From Halomonas korlensis (GTDB lineage: Bacteria; Pseudomonadota; Gammaproteobacteria; Pseudomonadales; Halomonadaceae), in NCBI RefSeq assembly GCF_900116705.1, contig NZ_FPBP01000014.1, positions 1-64,000 of the forward strand: a stretch of 64,000 nt of DNA, read 5' to 3'. The notes below the pieces were generated by a model. That model saw only the letters and a list, made by a program, of their open reading frames with translations. It searched no databases and had not been told where the DNA came from. Shown here piece after piece: positions 16,840 to 26,897 of the stretch; the stretch's first letter is position 1; each line of letters opens with the position of its first letter. Position numbers and translations under genes: made by a program.

Positions 16840-17406
16840 ATGCACGATGCCATTCTACCCTCAGATGCTGCGTACGATAACGGCGCACCCGTGCGACGGG
16901 CAAAGCGACGCCAGGGCGGGCTGACCCTGATCGAGCTCATCGTGACCATTGCCGTGCTTGCCATTGTCGCTACGGTTGGAATTCCTGGCTTTCAGCAATT
17001 CAGCGCACGTAATGAAGTCGCGGCGGAAGTCATGCGGATCAAAACAGCATTAGCATTGGCAAGGAACACGGCGGTTACACGAAGAACCACTATTGCAATC
17101 TGTCCTGTCGCTTCAGCGGCAGCCACTAATTGCGATTTCGAGGACTGGGGGAAGGATTTGGTGATTGTCACAGGCCAAACCGCGGGCAAAGAGCTAGTAG
17201 ACACGACGCTGCTGAAAATTCTAGAAGGTGACATTGGGCCTAAAGTGACTTTCAATCGAACCTACCCTATACGCTATAAGCAAATGGGACGGTCAAAGGG
17301 GCATAACGGTACCTTTGAAATATGTGGACGTAAAGAAGAGGGAGCGACCATTATTGTCAGCAATTCTGGACGAGTACGCGTCGAGCCTAAAGATTCAGGG
17401 TGTTAA
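16840..17406 (+). CDS. Type IV minor pilin, GspH/FimT family
   Basis: 188-residue prepilin-like protein. A positively charged leader of about 27 residues (VRRAKRRQGG) ends in the cleavage site G|LTLIELIVTIAVLAIVA: Leu replaces the usual Phe at +1, while Glu at +5 is kept. The GspH domain follows, with RTTIAICPV and a C-terminal SNSGRVRVEP segment typical of FimT. It lies on the opposite strand from the main pilin operon and convergent with its last gene. It is probably a second FimT-like pseudopilin that helps prime pilus assembly. Confidence 0.8.
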   Translation: MHDAILPSDAAYDNGAPVRRAKRRQGGLTLIELIVTIAVLAIVATVGIPGFQQFSARNEVAAEVMRIKTALALARNTAVTRRTTIAICPVASAAATNCDFEDWGKDLVIVTGQTAGKELVDTTLLKILEGDIGPKVTFNRTYPIRYKQMGRSKGHNGTFEICGRKEEGATIIVSNSGRVRVEPKDSGC

Positions 17407-17457
17407 ACTATTTAACCAATACAGGCAACGTTAATCTCTAAATGTCCTATATGCCAC

Positions 17458-18606
17458 TTATCTCCAAGATGCAATTATAGTAGGTCCATCCTCCGAATTA
17501 TAGTAATTGCGAAGCATGCTAACAGCTTGCTCACTATACCTCACTCTAGTGTTACCTGTAACACTTAAGTCAAAATCAATGCTTCCATTTAGGCTGATCA
17601 CGGAACCATACAAAACTGGAGTTCCGTCGTATACTAATTCACCCCCTTCTTCAACTATAACCAGCCCCTCATGGTGGCCAGTACCTGACATTTTAAAAGT
17701 TGCGCCTTCTCTAACAACGATAATTCCTATGGTATTTATATTACCATTACCTCTAGAGACGACACCACTAACTACATCAATAAGAGCAGGAAAGTCTCTA
17801 GACCCAAGAGAATTAACAGTCGAATCCCCTTCTTCTGAGAAAGGTATACCTGACCCTAGCGCTGCGAGAAAATCTATCCAACCCTCAATACCATCATCAG
17901 CATCATCATTTATGCTGTCAGCGCTCGATCGGCAGTGACCGAAGGAACCAGTACTTGAAACATTTGGGTAGAAACATTGATCTACATCATTACGGTTAGC
18001 TTCATTCGCATCTGGATCTGTGCGGCAAGCATCACCACTACAAGAAACATTAGTGGGAACCGGGTGATCGACACCAGTCAACTCTGAGTTCCCCCCGGCG
18101 CTGTAATTACAATCTTCACCATAGCAAGAGTGTGCACCATTAATATTCGGAACTTTTGAGCTAACTAAGTGAACCCAAATAAGCTCACTCTGAGAAAGCA
18201 CTTCATTGTCCTCCACCACTGCACCAATTGCCACTATATAAACACCAGGCGACAATCCTAACAAGCCTTCTATAGCAACATCAACCTTAACATAACAAGC
18301 TTTCTTGTTTATATCTATAAAACACAACTCACCCGTAGAAAATAACTTCTCAAAGTTTAGCCATGAGGAGCTTCCATCCTCTAGTGAATTACTAACAATA
18401 TTTGGCTCCTGCACTTTTGATAAGATAAGTTTATACATTTCTGCAGCCGCGTATTCCGCATTCATCTGGGCCTCTGACTGTGCTTTATAATTGCCCGCCA
18501 ATCGCTCATCAATCTGCGAAGACTGCATGCTTGATAGTCCGACCATCAGCGAAATGGACAAAAGAGTGAGAACCACAATTAACGCTGCGCCTTTTTGATG
18601 TTTCAT
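17458..18606 (-). CDS. pilX: PilX-like minor pilus assembly protein with an enlarged C-terminal domain
   Basis: The N-terminus KGAALIVVLTLLSISLMVG with SSMQSSQIDERLAGN matches PilX-type minor pilins. At about 382 residues it is roughly twice the usual PilX length. The extra region (about residues 150-382) is rich in Cys, Asn, Ser and Gly. It ends in short beta-strand-like units such as GIIVVREGATFKMSG and GLVIVEEGGELVYDG, suggesting a stacked beta fold. The gene is visibly AT-rich and has codon use unlike its neighbours. The start is taken at ATG 18606, the third of three consecutive ATGs after GGAG; the frame itself opens at GTG 18627. Confidence 0.78.
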   Translation of the reverse strand: MKHQKGAALIVVLTLLSISLMVGLSSMQSSQIDERLAGNYKAQSEAQMNAEYAAAEMYKLILSKVQEPNIVSNSLEDGSSSWLNFEKLFSTGELCFIDINKKACYVKVDVAIEGLLGLSPGVYIVAIGAVVEDNEVLSQSELIWVHLVSSKVPNINGAHSCYGEDCNYSAGGNSELTGVDHPVPTNVSCSGDACRTDPDANEANRNDVDQCFYPNVSSTGSFGHCRSSADSINDDADDGIEGWIDFLAALGSGIPFSEEGDSTVNSLGSRDFPALIDVVSGVVSRGNGNINTIGIIVVREGATFKMSGTGHHEGLVIVEEGGELVYDGTPVLYGSVISLNGSIDFDLSVTGNTRVRYSEQAVSMLRNYYNSEDGPTIIASWR

Positions 18607-18653
18607 CATCATTCTCCGGGAAGCCACGTCGGCTTCATCGATACAATATCGAA

Positions 18654-19223
18654 TCAGTTGGTTACCGCGGCTGAACGATTGACGGCATAGAAAACCAGCT
18701 CGTCGGAACCAGATTCAGAGGTCGACAATAGCTTAAAGGTAACGACCCAAACACCTTCACCACCGAAGCTATTATCCACAGAAAAACCATTATCAACAAA
18801 TGCGCTAACGATATCCGGCAGGTTTCCACTGGGCTCACTGGGAAGGGTTGATGTGCATTCTTGCCCAGCCTCAAGCGCCCATCCTTCTCTGTCGCTCACC
18901 GCCGAATCACTCAATTTGTAAACCTTGGCGACATCATCACCAGTTGCACAGCCAGTGGAAATATCTCCACGATTAGTAACGACTAATTTCAACTCACTTG
19001 AGGAACTATCCCAAGTCACAGTATTAGCACGCCTAATATCTCTAAGCAAAATGTCAACAGCGAAGTTAACAGCAGCTTGTTTTTCGCCTAGCATCTCAAC
19101 TTGGCGATTGGTCTGAAATACTGTAAGAAACAGCTGACCTGCACCTAAAATAATAATCAGGCCGATTACCATGGCCACCATCAGCTCGATAAGGGAAAAA
19201 CCACTATTGCGTTTCATTGTCAT
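18654..19223 (-). CDS. pilW: Type IV minor pilin PilW
   Basis: 189-residue minor pilin. The cleavage site G|FSLIELMVAMVIGLIIILGA follows a 7-residue leader. It contains the PilW-like segments FQTNRQVEMLGEKQAAVNFAVDILLRDIRRA. It overlaps pilV by 4 nt and is followed by pilX. With PilV and PilX it is expected to form the tip complex that primes pilus assembly in the inner membrane. AT-rich relative to flanking genes. Confidence 0.85.
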   Translation of the reverse strand: MTMKRNSGFSLIELMVAMVIGLIIILGAGQLFLTVFQTNRQVEMLGEKQAAVNFAVDILLRDIRRANTVTWDSSSSELKLVVTNRGDISTGCATGDDVAKVYKLSDSAVSDREGWALEAGQECTSTLPSEPSGNLPDIVSAFVDNGFSVDNSFGGEGVWVVTFKLLSTSESGSDELVFYAVNRSAAVTN

Positions 19224-19672
19224 TCCCCAGTCAGCCTGACGGTGTAGTTAAACTCAGGGTTGCCTTCATCAGAGAAGCGGCCTTCACTCCAAGATACTGT
19301 GATACTGAATTCACATTCATTATTAGGAACAACGGCGGTCACTGAACCACCAGTACCAGCTTCATCACTGTTAAAGTCCGGTAGATACTCGGCCCAAGAT
19401 GCGTCCCAGGATGTAACATCGACTCCACCAATATCGTTTGCATTAGCCCAAGTTGGGCAGGCACCACCATCCAACGCCAGCTGACCCCAAAGTCTCTCCT
19501 GCGCATCCTGCGCCGCCAGGCTAGCAATGGAACGCTGATAGGCCGCGTGGGCGCTCTTAAGCGCCTCGAGTTGCATGGCGGCGACGCCCAACAGGCCGAT
19601 AGAGAGCACCAGAAGAGCGACCAGCGCTTCGATCAGGGTGAAGCCGTGCTGCCTTAAGGGCCGAAAAGCCAT
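19220..19672 (-). CDS. pilV: Type IV minor pilin PilV
   Basis: 150-residue minor pilin with cleavage site G|FTLIEALVALLVLSIGLLG and the PilV hallmark AAMQLEALKSAHAAYQRS just after the helix. The 5' part has the GC-rich codon use of the chromosome, whereas the 3' half is AT-richer, like the rest of this cluster. Its start overlaps the fimT stop by one nucleotide and its end overlaps pilW. Confidence 0.87.
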   Translation of the reverse strand: MAFRPLRQHGFTLIEALVALLVLSIGLLGVAAMQLEALKSAHAAYQRSIASLAAQDAQERLWGQLALDGGACPTWANANDIGGVDVTSWDASWAEYLPDFNSDEAGTGGSVTAVVPNNECEFSITVSWSEGRFSDEGNPEFNYTVRLTGE

Positions 19673-20112
19673 TATGAGCCTCCTCCGACCCGCCCCATGG
19701 AGCTAATATTGATAACTCGGCTATCTACTTCTGAATACGTATTACCCAGTGTCAGGCCGCACCCAGTGGAACAAGAACCTATCGGCTTACCTAAGGAATC
19801 AAAGGCAACAGAAAACCCCTCAGGTAATGAGGTACGAGCATCTCTACCACTACGATTGCGAAGTATACTGTCATCCGATACTTGATATACCCAAGGCTCG
19901 GGTTGGCTCACCGTAAACGCCACAACGCTACGCTTTTTTATCGCCTCGCTTCTGGTATAATTAAGGCCGAAAAGTATTTCATTGTAGTCGGAAGCGACAC
20001 GAGTCACAGCCATCATGCGCTGAAAGCTTGGCACCGCGATGGTCATAATTATGGCGGCCAAGGCAAGGGTAATCAAAAGCTCGATCAGCGTGAAGCCACG
20101 TACTTTCACCAT
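19672..20112 (-). CDS. fimT: Type IV minor pilin FimT/GspH family
   Basis: From ATG 20112 the protein is 146 residues: MVKVRG|FTLIELLITLALAAIIM, a 6-residue leader, then a GspH-type domain with NYTRSEAIKKRSVV and FDSLGKPIGSC. I prefer ATG 20112 over 20148 because it gives a normal short leader and lies 4 nt after the pilE stop. FimT proteins in related bacteria can bind DNA during natural transformation; whether this one does is unknown. Confidence 0.85.
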   Translation of the reverse strand: MVKVRGFTLIELLITLALAAIIMTIAVPSFQRMMAVTRVASDYNEILFGLNYTRSEAIKKRSVVAFTVSQPEPWVYQVSDDSILRNRSGRDARTSLPEGFSVAFDSLGKPIGSCSTGCGLTLGNTYSEVDSRVINISSMGRVGGGS

Positions 20113-20116
20113 ATGT

Positions 20117-20533
20117 TTACCAACAACCCTCAGGGCCACGAGCCCCATTACTACTTAGAGTAAGCGTCGTGCAGCGCGATGGAACTCGTGTCCCCTCGGT
20201 CGCCTGCAACATGAAAGTGGCGCTAGGCGTCCCCACGAATTCAATTTTCTTATAAACGTCTTCTGGTGATGAGGTCGTCTGTAGGCAGGAAGCTAAATAT
20301 TCGTAATTCTGGGTGTAGCATCGCTCCATTTCTCCCGCTGCCTGCATCAACCCCGTCTTACCATCGGAGAGCCGAGAACGCTCCACATAACGCGTATAAC
20401 TCGGATACGCAATCGACGCCAGAATGCCGATGATGGCTACCGCAATCATTAGCTCGATCAACGTGAAGCCGGCGATGCGCCGAGGGCCGCCCTGATTGCC
20501 TTGCCGTCGATGTCGGGGGCTCGTGAGGATCAC
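20117..20533 (-). CDS. pilE: PilE-like type IV minor pilin
   Basis: 138-residue pilin with cleavage site [21 protein letters not shown] after a basic 22-residue leader. The body segment [22 protein letters not shown] followed by AAGEMERCY is characteristic of PilE, and a C-terminal pair of Cys residues probably forms the D-loop disulphide. It is first in the five-gene minor-pilin operon. The start is GTG, supported by a GGAGAGG ribosome binding site 6 nt upstream. A TTGACA about 65 bp upstream could be a -35 element, but no clear -10 follows. Confidence 0.83.
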   Translation of the reverse strand: MILTSPRHRRQGNQGGPRRIAGFTLIELMIAVAIIGILASIAYPSYTRYVERSRLSDGKTGLMQAAGEMERCYTQNYEYLASCLQTTSSPEDVYKKIEFVGTPSATFMLQATEGTRVPSRCTTLTLSSNGARGPEGCW

Positions 20534-20608
20534 GCAGCGCCTCTCCTGTCGTAGAATTCTAGTATTCAGTATGTGGTAAGTTTGTATTAGCTGCCAGTGT
20601 CAAGACCG

Positions 20609-20632
20609 AAAAAAGCCGGGCGCTTGCCCGGC
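20609..20632 (-). terminator. Intrinsic terminator of the ileS-ispH operon
   Basis: Perfect 7-bp stem GCCGGGC / GCCCGGC with a 4-nt loop, followed on the minus strand by six T residues. It is located 68 bp after the ispH stop and separates ispH from the pilin operon. The plus strand also has a T-rich tail. Confidence 0.85.
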
Positions 20633-20699
20633 TTCTTCTGCTTACCTGAGGATGAACGATACCAGCCTTTCTGGCTGAATCGCCGCCAAGCCCGTACGG

Positions 20700-21653
20700 C
20701 TAGTCGCTGGCGATCACCTGCTCGCGCAGCTCGCGCGGCATCGAGAAGGTGATGGTCTCGGCACGGCCGGCGAGCTCTTCGGGTGCGGTGGCGCCCAGCT
20801 GCTGCAGGCGGTCGATCACACCCTGCACCAGCACCTCGGGGGCGCTGGCGCCGGCCGTGACGCCGATGGCGTTGACACCATTCAGCCAGGCGGGATCGAT
20901 CTGCTCGGCATTGTCGATCAGATACGCGGCTGTGCCGACACGCTCGGAGAGCTCGCGCAGGCGGTTTGAATTGGAGCTGTTGGGGCTGCCGACGACCAGC
21001 AGCAGGTCGCTGCCGGCGGCCAGCTCGCGTACGGCGTCCTGGCGATTCTGCGTGGCGTAGCAGATATCGTCCTTGCGCGGCCCGTCGATCGCCGGGAACT
21101 TGGCGCGCAGGGCGTCGATCACCCGGGCGGTATCGTCCATCGACAGCGTGGTCTGGGTGACGAAGGCCAGCAGCTCGGAGTTGTTGACTTCAAGGCGCGC
21201 CACATCGGCTTCGTCTTCCACCAGGTAGATCTGCCCACCGTGGGACGTATCGTAACGGCCCATGGTGCCCTCCACCTCGGGATGGCCTTCATGGCCGATC
21301 AGGATGCATTCCTGGCCGCGCCGCGCATAGCGCAGCACTTCCATGTGCACCTTGGTGACCAGCGGGCAGGTGGCGTCGAACACGCGCAGGCCGCGTCGGT
21401 CGGCCTCCTCCTGCACGGCACGCGAGACGCCGTGGGCCGAGAAGATCACGATCACGTCGTCGGGCACTTCGTGCAGTTCCTCGACGAAGACCGCGCCGCG
21501 CTCGCGCAGGGTATCGACCACGAAGCGGTTGTGGACAACCTCATGGCGCACGTAGATCGGCGGGCCGAAGACATCCAGCGCGCGATTGACGATATCGATG
21601 GCGCGATCGACGCCGGCGCAGAAGCCGCGCGGGTTGGCCAGCTTGATTTTCAT
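20700..21653 (-). CDS. ispH: 4-hydroxy-3-methylbut-2-enyl diphosphate reductase
   Basis: Last enzyme of the non-mevalonate isoprenoid pathway: reduces HMBPP to isopentenyl and dimethylallyl diphosphate with a 4Fe-4S cluster. The three cluster ligands lie in GFCAGVDRA (Cys12), DATCPLV and [10 protein letters not shown]. From ATG 21653 ([14 protein letters not shown]) the protein is 317 residues, against 316 in E. coli; an upstream ATG at 21683 adds ten residues. Same order (fkpB-ispH) as in E. coli. Confidence 0.96.
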   Translation of the reverse strand: MKIKLANPRGFCAGVDRAIDIVNRALDVFGPPIYVRHEVVHNRFVVDTLRERGAVFVEELHEVPDDVIVIFSAHGVSRAVQEEADRRGLRVFDATCPLVTKVHMEVLRYARRGQECILIGHEGHPEVEGTMGRYDTSHGGQIYLVEDEADVARLEVNNSELLAFVTQTTLSMDDTARVIDALRAKFPAIDGPRKDDICYATQNRQDAVRELAAGSDLLLVVGSPNSSNSNRLRELSERVGTAAYLIDNAEQIDPAWLNGVNAIGVTAGASAPEVLVQGVIDRLQQLGATAPEELAGRAETITFSMPRELREQVIASD

Positions 21654-21739
21654 GGAGTTAGCCTGCGGGAAATTGCGTTGCATGGATAGGCCTTGCCTTG
21701 ATGCCGGCGCATCGGTGCGTTCGAAGAATCGGGGTCGGC

Positions 21740-22201
21740 TCAGTGCGTCGTGGCCGGCTTTACGTCAAGCACTTCCACCTCGAAGGTCAGGGTACGCCCT
21801 GCCAGCGGATGGTTGAAGTCCACTTCCACCTGCTCGCCCTCGATACGCTTGATCACCCCCGGCAGCTCGCCACCGGCGGCATCGGCGAACGACATCACCA
21901 TGCCGATCTCGGGCTCGTCGCTCTCGAAGTCGTCACGCTTGAGCAACTGAATATTCTGCGGGTTGTGCTGTCCGAAGGCGTGTTCCGGCGCAATCTCGAA
22001 GCTGCCGGTATCGCCGGCTTCCAGCCCCTTGAGCGGGTGCTCGAAACCGGGCGGCAGGTTGCCGTCGCCCAGTTGGAAGTTGGCCGGCGACTTGTCACGG
22101 GTGGTATCCACCACGGTGCCGTCTTCCAGCTTGAGCGTGAAATGCAGGGTGACGTCCATGCCCTCGTCGATGCGTAAGGCTTGATGGTTGGAATCGCTCA
22201 T
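21740..22201 (-). CDS. fkpB: FKBP-type peptidyl-prolyl isomerase, SlpA-like
   Basis: Cytoplasmic prolyl isomerase/chaperone of the SlyD/SlpA group. The 153 residues include [20 protein letters not shown] and [19 protein letters not shown], the flap insertion (IF domain) characteristic of this group, and the C-terminal strand [18 protein letters not shown]. It lacks SlyD's His-rich tail. It is the fourth gene of the ribF-ileS-lspA-fkpB-ispH run. Confidence 0.92.
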   Translation of the reverse strand: MSDSNHQALRIDEGMDVTLHFTLKLEDGTVVDTTRDKSPANFQLGDGNLPPGFEHPLKGLEAGDTGSFEIAPEHAFGQHNPQNIQLLKRDDFESDEPEIGMVMSFADAAGGELPGVIKRIEGEQVEVDFNHPLAGRTLTFEVEVLDVKPATTH

Positions 22202-22305
22202 CGTTTGGTGTCCCTTGATCGTCTTGATCGTGTAGAGGCGCTGGCGTAAGGCGCGATGCTTGCTTGGATACCCCCAGGCGCTGCCGGTTCCTCACGCGCC
22301 GTTCC

Positions 22306-22881
22306 TTACGAGCGTTGCCGAGCCCGACGCCGCTCGCCGATCACCGACTCCCAGATCAGGCCGGCGGCGCCCAGGGTAATGCCGATATCCGCCACGTTGA
22401 ATGCCGGGTAGTACCAGCCGGCGGCGTGAAACGACAGGAAGTCCACCACGTAGCCATGCACCAGGCGGTCGTAGAGATTGCCCAGCGCCCCGCCGATGAT
22501 CATCGCCAGCGATACCGCCATCAGCGTTTCATCGCGCTTGAGGCGACTCATCCAGATCGTCAGGCCAATGCTCGCGCCCACCGCGACCGTGGCGAAGAAC
22601 CAGCGCTGCCAGCCGGGGTGACCGGCCAGGAAGCTGAAGGCCGCGCCGGTGTTGTGCAACAGCGTCAGGTTAAAGAACGGCAGCACCTCCACCGGGCGGC
22701 CATAGCTGAGCCAGGCACTGGCGGCGTATTTGGTGGCGAGGTCAAGCACGACGATCGCCGCGGCCAGCCATAGCCAGCGAAGTGGGCGCTGCATGGGCGG
22801 CACGGTAGCCGAGGCCGGCTCGCCTCTACGTTCTTCATGCCCACCGGCTTTATGCTCGGCTTTATGCCCTGTCCTATGCAT
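22306..22881 (-). CDS. lspA: Prolipoprotein signal peptidase (signal peptidase II)
   Basis: Inner-membrane aspartyl protease that cleaves lipoprotein signal peptides after lipidation. Four membrane segments; the catalytic aspartates lie in [15 protein letters not shown] and [12 protein letters not shown] start at ATG 22881, whose first codons overlap the ileS stop by 8 nt, giving 191 residues. ATG 22794 ([11 protein letters not shown]) would give 162 residues, nearer the usual length (about 164) but with no clear ribosome binding site. The extra N-terminal 29 residues are hydrophilic. Confidence 0.92.
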   Translation of the reverse strand: MHRTGHKAEHKAGGHEERRGEPASATVPPMQRPLRWLWLAAAIVVLDLATKYAASAWLSYGRPVEVLPFFNLTLLHNTGAAFSFLAGHPGWQRWFFATVAVGASIGLTIWMSRLKRDETLMAVSLAMIIGGALGNLYDRLVHGYVVDFLSFHAAGWYYPAFNVADIGITLGAAGLIWESVIGERRRARQRS

Positions 22882-25708
22882 AGAAACGCGTCTCGCCCGG
22901 GCCATCCGGCAGGTTGCTGATGCAGCGGCCGCAGAGATCATCGTGCTCGGGGTGGGTGCCCACGTCCTCGCGGTGATGCCAGCAGCGCTCGCACTTGTCG
23001 TGGTGACTTGCCGCCACTCGCACCCTGAGATTCTTTATCTCTGTCTCTTCCGCGGTGGGACCCTCGGCGATGGGCAGCAGCCTGACGTCACTGGTGAGCA
23101 ACACGAAGCGCAGCTCGTCGCCAAGCCTCTCGAGGGTCGCGCGCAGTTCGTCATCGACATACAGGATAACCTCGGCGGCCAGGCTGCCCTTGATGGTCTT
23201 GGCGTTACGGGCATCCTCGAGACACTTGTTGACGGCCTGCTTGACCTCCAGCACCTGCTCCCAGAAGTCACGCCCCATTTCGGCGTCATCGGCCAGGGTG
23301 GCAAGGCCAAGGTAGTAGGTATCCAGCAGCACGCTGTCGCGGCGCTTGCCGGGAATGTGCTCGTAGATTTCCTCGGCGGTGAAGGAGAGGATCGGCGCCA
23401 CCCAGCGGCAGAGCGCCTCGACCACCTGATAGAGCGCGGTCTGGGCGCTGCGGCGGGCCAGCGAGTCGGCCTGGGTGGTGTACTGGCGATCCTTGATCAC
23501 GTCGAGGTAGAAACCGCCCAGCTCGCGGGCACAGAAGCCATGCACCTGCTGGTAGACATCGAGGAAACGGTACTCCTCATAGGCCGTCTCGATGCGCGCC
23601 TGCAACTGTGCGGCACGATCGACCACCCACTGGTCGAGCGCGAGCATGTCGTCGAAGGCTACCCGGTCGCGGTCCGGCTCGAAGCCGGTCAGGTTGGCGA
23701 GCAAGAAGCGCGAGGTGTTGCGGATGCGCCGGTAGACGTCGGCGGTGCGCTTGAGGATCTCGTCGGACACCGCCATCTCGCCGGAGTAGTCGGTCGAGGC
23801 GGCCCACAGGCGCAGGATATCGGCGCCGAGCTTGTCCATCACTTCCTGGGGCGCCACCACGTTGCCCACCGACTTGGACATCTTGCGGCCCTGAGCATCG
23901 ACGGTGAAGCCGTGGGTCAGCAGGCCGCGATACGGCGGATGCCCGTCGATGGCGCAGCCGGTCAGCAGCGAGGAATGAAACCAGCCACGGTGCTGGTCGG
24001 AGCCTTCCAGGTATAGGTCCGCGACCGGCCCCTGCTGATGGCCATGCGGATGCGAGCCGCGCAGCACGTGGCGATGGGTGGTGCCGGAGTCGAACCACAC
24101 ATCCAGGGTATCGGTGACCTTGTCGTAATCGGCGGCCTCCTCGCCCAGCAGCTCAACCGGGTCGAGGCGGAACCAGGCGTCGATGCCTTCTTTCTCGACA
24201 CGCCTGGCGGCCTCTTCCATCAGCTCGAGCGTGCGAGGGTGCAGCTCACCGCTGGCCTTGTGCAGGAAGAAGGGAATCGGCACGCCCCAGTTGCGCTGGC
24301 GCGAGATGCACCAGTCGGGGCGGTTGGCGATCATGCTGTGCAACCGCGCCTTGCCCCAGCCCGGCGTAAACCGGGTGGCCTCGATGCCTGCCAGCGCCCG
24401 CTCGCGCAGCGTGAGGCCGTCCGCGTCCTTGAGGTCCATGCCTACGAACCATTGGGCAGTGGCGCGGTAGATCACCGGCGTCTTGTGGCGCCAGCAGTGC
24501 ATGTAGCTGTGGGTGATGGGCTGGTGGACCATCAGCGCCCCGACCTCGCGCAGCTTGTCGACGATCTGCGGATTGGCCTTCCAGATCATCTGACCGCCGA
24601 ACAGCGGCAGGTCGTCGGCGTAGACGCCATTGCCCTGCACGGGGCTCAGGATCTCGTCGAAGCTCATGCCGTGGGCACGGCAGGTCACGAAGTCGTCGAC
24701 GCCGTAGGCCGGCGCGGAGTGGACGATGCCGGTGCTGCCGATCTCGGACTCCACGTAGTCGGCGAGATACACCGGCGAGCGGCGATCATACAAAGGATGG
24801 CGAAACTCGATCAGGTTCAACGCCTCGCCCTGGGCGGTGGCGATCACCTCGCCCTGCAGGCCATAGCGCTCAAGGCAGCTCTCGACCAGTTCCTCGGCGA
24901 GCACCAGCAACCGCTCGCCGGTGTCGACCAGCGCGTAGGTGAATTCGGGGTGGACGTTGAGCGCCTGGTTGGCCGGAATGGTCCAGGGCGTGGTGGTCCA
25001 GATGACGATGGCGGCAGGCTTGCTGAGCTCGGCAAGGCCGAAGGCGGCGGCCAGCTTGTCCTCGTCGGCCGCCGGGAAGGCGACGTCGATGGCATCGGAC
25101 TTCTTGTCGGCATATTCGACCTCGGCCTCGGCCAGCGCCGAGCCGCAATCGAAGCACCAGTTGACAGGTTTCAGGCCCTTGAAGACATAGCCCGCCGCGA
25201 CCATCTCGGCGAGCGCACGGATTTCGCCGGCCTCGTTGGCGAAGTCCATGGAGCGATAGGGGTTGCCCCAGTCGCCGATCACACCCAGGCGAACGAAGTC
25301 GGACAGCTGCTCCTTGATCTGCTCGCCGGCGTATTCCCGGCACAGCTCGCGGGCCTTCTGCGGCTCCAGATGCTTGCCGTGCGTGGTCTCAACCTTGTGT
25401 TCGATAGGCAGGCCGTGGCAATCCCAGCCCGGCACGTAGGGCGCGTCGAAGCCGGCCAGGCTCTTCGACTTGACGATGATGTCCTTGAGGATCTTGTTGA
25501 CGGCATGCCCGATATGAATGCTGCCGTTGGCATAAGGAGGGCCATCGTGCAGCACGAACAGCTCCCGGCCACGGCGCTCTTCACGCAACCGATGGTAGAG
25601 GTCCAACTGCTGCCACTGCGCCACGCGCTCGGGCTCGCGCTTGGGCAGCATGCCGCGCATCGGGAAGTCGGTATCTGGCAGGTTCAGAGTGTGCTTGTAG
25701 TCGCTCAT
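22874..25708 (-). CDS. ileS: Isoleucyl-tRNA synthetase
   Basis: Charges tRNA-Ile. The 944 residues match the bacterial type (E. coli 938). Features in order: HIGH motif in [13 protein letters not shown] near residue 58, the editing (CP1) domain, [14 protein letters not shown], the KMSKS motif in [10 protein letters not shown] near residue 600, and a C-terminal zinc finger [12 protein letters not shown] followed by CGRC. It overlaps lspA and follows ribF after 10 bp. Confidence 0.97.
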   Translation of the reverse strand: MSDYKHTLNLPDTDFPMRGMLPKREPERVAQWQQLDLYHRLREERRGRELFVLHDGPPYANGSIHIGHAVNKILKDIIVKSKSLAGFDAPYVPGWDCHGLPIEHKVETTHGKHLEPQKARELCREYAGEQIKEQLSDFVRLGVIGDWGNPYRSMDFANEAGEIRALAEMVAAGYVFKGLKPVNWCFDCGSALAEAEVEYADKKSDAIDVAFPAADEDKLAAAFGLAELSKPAAIVIWTTTPWTIPANQALNVHPEFTYALVDTGERLLVLAEELVESCLERYGLQGEVIATAQGEALNLIEFRHPLYDRRSPVYLADYVESEIGSTGIVHSAPAYGVDDFVTCRAHGMSFDEILSPVQGNGVYADDLPLFGGQMIWKANPQIVDKLREVGALMVHQPITHSYMHCWRHKTPVIYRATAQWFVGMDLKDADGLTLRERALAGIEATRFTPGWGKARLHSMIANRPDWCISRQRNWGVPIPFFLHKASGELHPRTLELMEEAARRVEKEGIDAWFRLDPVELLGEEAADYDKVTDTLDVWFDSGTTHRHVLRGSHPHGHQQGPVADLYLEGSDQHRGWFHSSLLTGCAIDGHPPYRGLLTHGFTVDAQGRKMSKSVGNVVAPQEVMDKLGADILRLWAASTDYSGEMAVSDEILKRTADVYRRIRNTSRFLLANLTGFEPDRDRVAFDDMLALDQWVVDRAAQLQARIETAYEEYRFLDVYQQVHGFCARELGGFYLDVIKDRQYTTQADSLARRSAQTALYQVVEALCRWVAPILSFTAEEIYEHIPGKRRDSVLLDTYYLGLATLADDAEMGRDFWEQVLEVKQAVNKCLEDARNAKTIKGSLAAEVILYVDDELRATLERLGDELRFVLLTSDVRLLPIAEGPTAEETEIKNLRVRVAASHHDKCERCWHHREDVGTHPEHDDLCGRCISNLPDGPGETRFYA

Positions 25709-25718
25709 ATCCTGGGGG

Positions 25719-26759
25719 TCAGCCGTCGTCGTGGTCGGCGGGCTTGCCCGCCGAGGAGTCGAAAGTCACGGCCTCGCGCGCCAGCGGCGCCGATGCCAGA
25801 GGAAGAGAATCATGTAGGGCAGCGTGGGCGGGCTGCTGTAAAAAGAAACGCCGCGCGCGGGCCTGGTCGCTGTGGATCTGCGCCTTGAGGGCCTCGAAGT
25901 CGTCGAACTTCACCTCGCCGCGCAGTTTGGCGCAGGGAAACACCACCAGCCGCTCGCCGTAGAGATCGCCATCGAAATCGAACAGGTGCACCTCGAGTAC
26001 CGGACGCCGGCTGCCCAGGGTGGGCCGCCAGCCGATATTGGCCACCGCCGGCAATCGCCGGCCATCCGGCAACTCCGTCACCACGGCATAGACGCCCTGC
26101 AGCGGAAGCGGCAAGGAGGGCAACGGCAGATTGGCCGTCGGTACGCCGATGGTGCGGCCGAGCTGCTGGTCCGGCACCACGCGGCCATCCAGCCGATAGG
26201 GACGCCCCAGCAGACGCGACGCCGCGACGAAGTTGCCGCTCGCGAGCATGGTGCGCACACGGGTACTCGACACGCGCTCATCGTCCAGCGTGAAGGTGCG
26301 GGTATGTTCGACGCGAAACCCGCTCGCTTCGCCCACCTCGGTGAGCAGGTGGAAGTCTCCGCGGCGGTCGCAGCCGAAGCGAAAGTCGTCGCCCACTACC
26401 AGATGCCGCACGCCCAGGCCGTCGATCAGCACCCGCTCGATGAACTCGAGTGCCGTCAGGCTTCGCAATGCCTCGTTGAAGGGCAGGCAGAGAATACGAT
26501 CGACGCCGGCCTCGCCGAGCAGGCGCACCTTTTCGCGCAAGCGTGTCAGCCGGGGCGGCGCCTGGTCACCGGCGAAGAACTCGCGGGGTTGCGGTTCGAA
26601 CACCACCACCGTCACTGGCAGCTGGCGTGCCGCGGCCTGCTCCCGGCACTGTTCGAGGATCGCCTGGTGGCCGCGGTGGACGCCATCGAAGTTGCCGATG
26701 GTGGCCACGCAGCCGCGATGCTCGTCGCGCAGGTTGTGCAGTCCTCGAATCACTCGCAT
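25719..26759 (-). CDS. ribF: Bifunctional riboflavin kinase / FMN adenylyltransferase
   Basis: Makes FMN and FAD from riboflavin. The N-terminal nucleotidyltransferase domain has [14 protein letters not shown] at residues about 22-35. The C-terminal riboflavin kinase domain has [19 protein letters not shown] and the Mg/ATP motif GVPTANLPL. At 346 residues it is about 30 longer than E. coli RibF, because of a low-complexity tail ending [12 protein letters not shown] that I cannot explain. Confidence 0.95.
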   Translation of the reverse strand: MRVIRGLHNLRDEHRGCVATIGNFDGVHRGHQAILEQCREQAAARQLPVTVVVFEPQPREFFAGDQAPPRLTRLREKVRLLGEAGVDRILCLPFNEALRSLTALEFIERVLIDGLGVRHLVVGDDFRFGCDRRGDFHLLTEVGEASGFRVEHTRTFTLDDERVSSTRVRTMLASGNFVAASRLLGRPYRLDGRVVPDQQLGRTIGVPTANLPLPSLPLPLQGVYAVVTELPDGRRLPAVANIGWRPTLGSRRPVLEVHLFDFDGDLYGERLVVFPCAKLRGEVKFDDFEALKAQIHSDQARARRFFLQQPAHAALHDSLPLASAPLAREAVTFDSSAGKPADHDDG

Positions 26760-26897
26760 GCGCTCGTTGCCTGGCCGATGGTAATAAGTCGTCGATTATA
26801 ACGGACCCAGGGCCCCTTGACAGCCGACGCGGCGTGGTCATTCCCCGATGGTTGTCTATCCCAGCATGCGCTCACGTCAGCCTTTCATTCGCTCACG

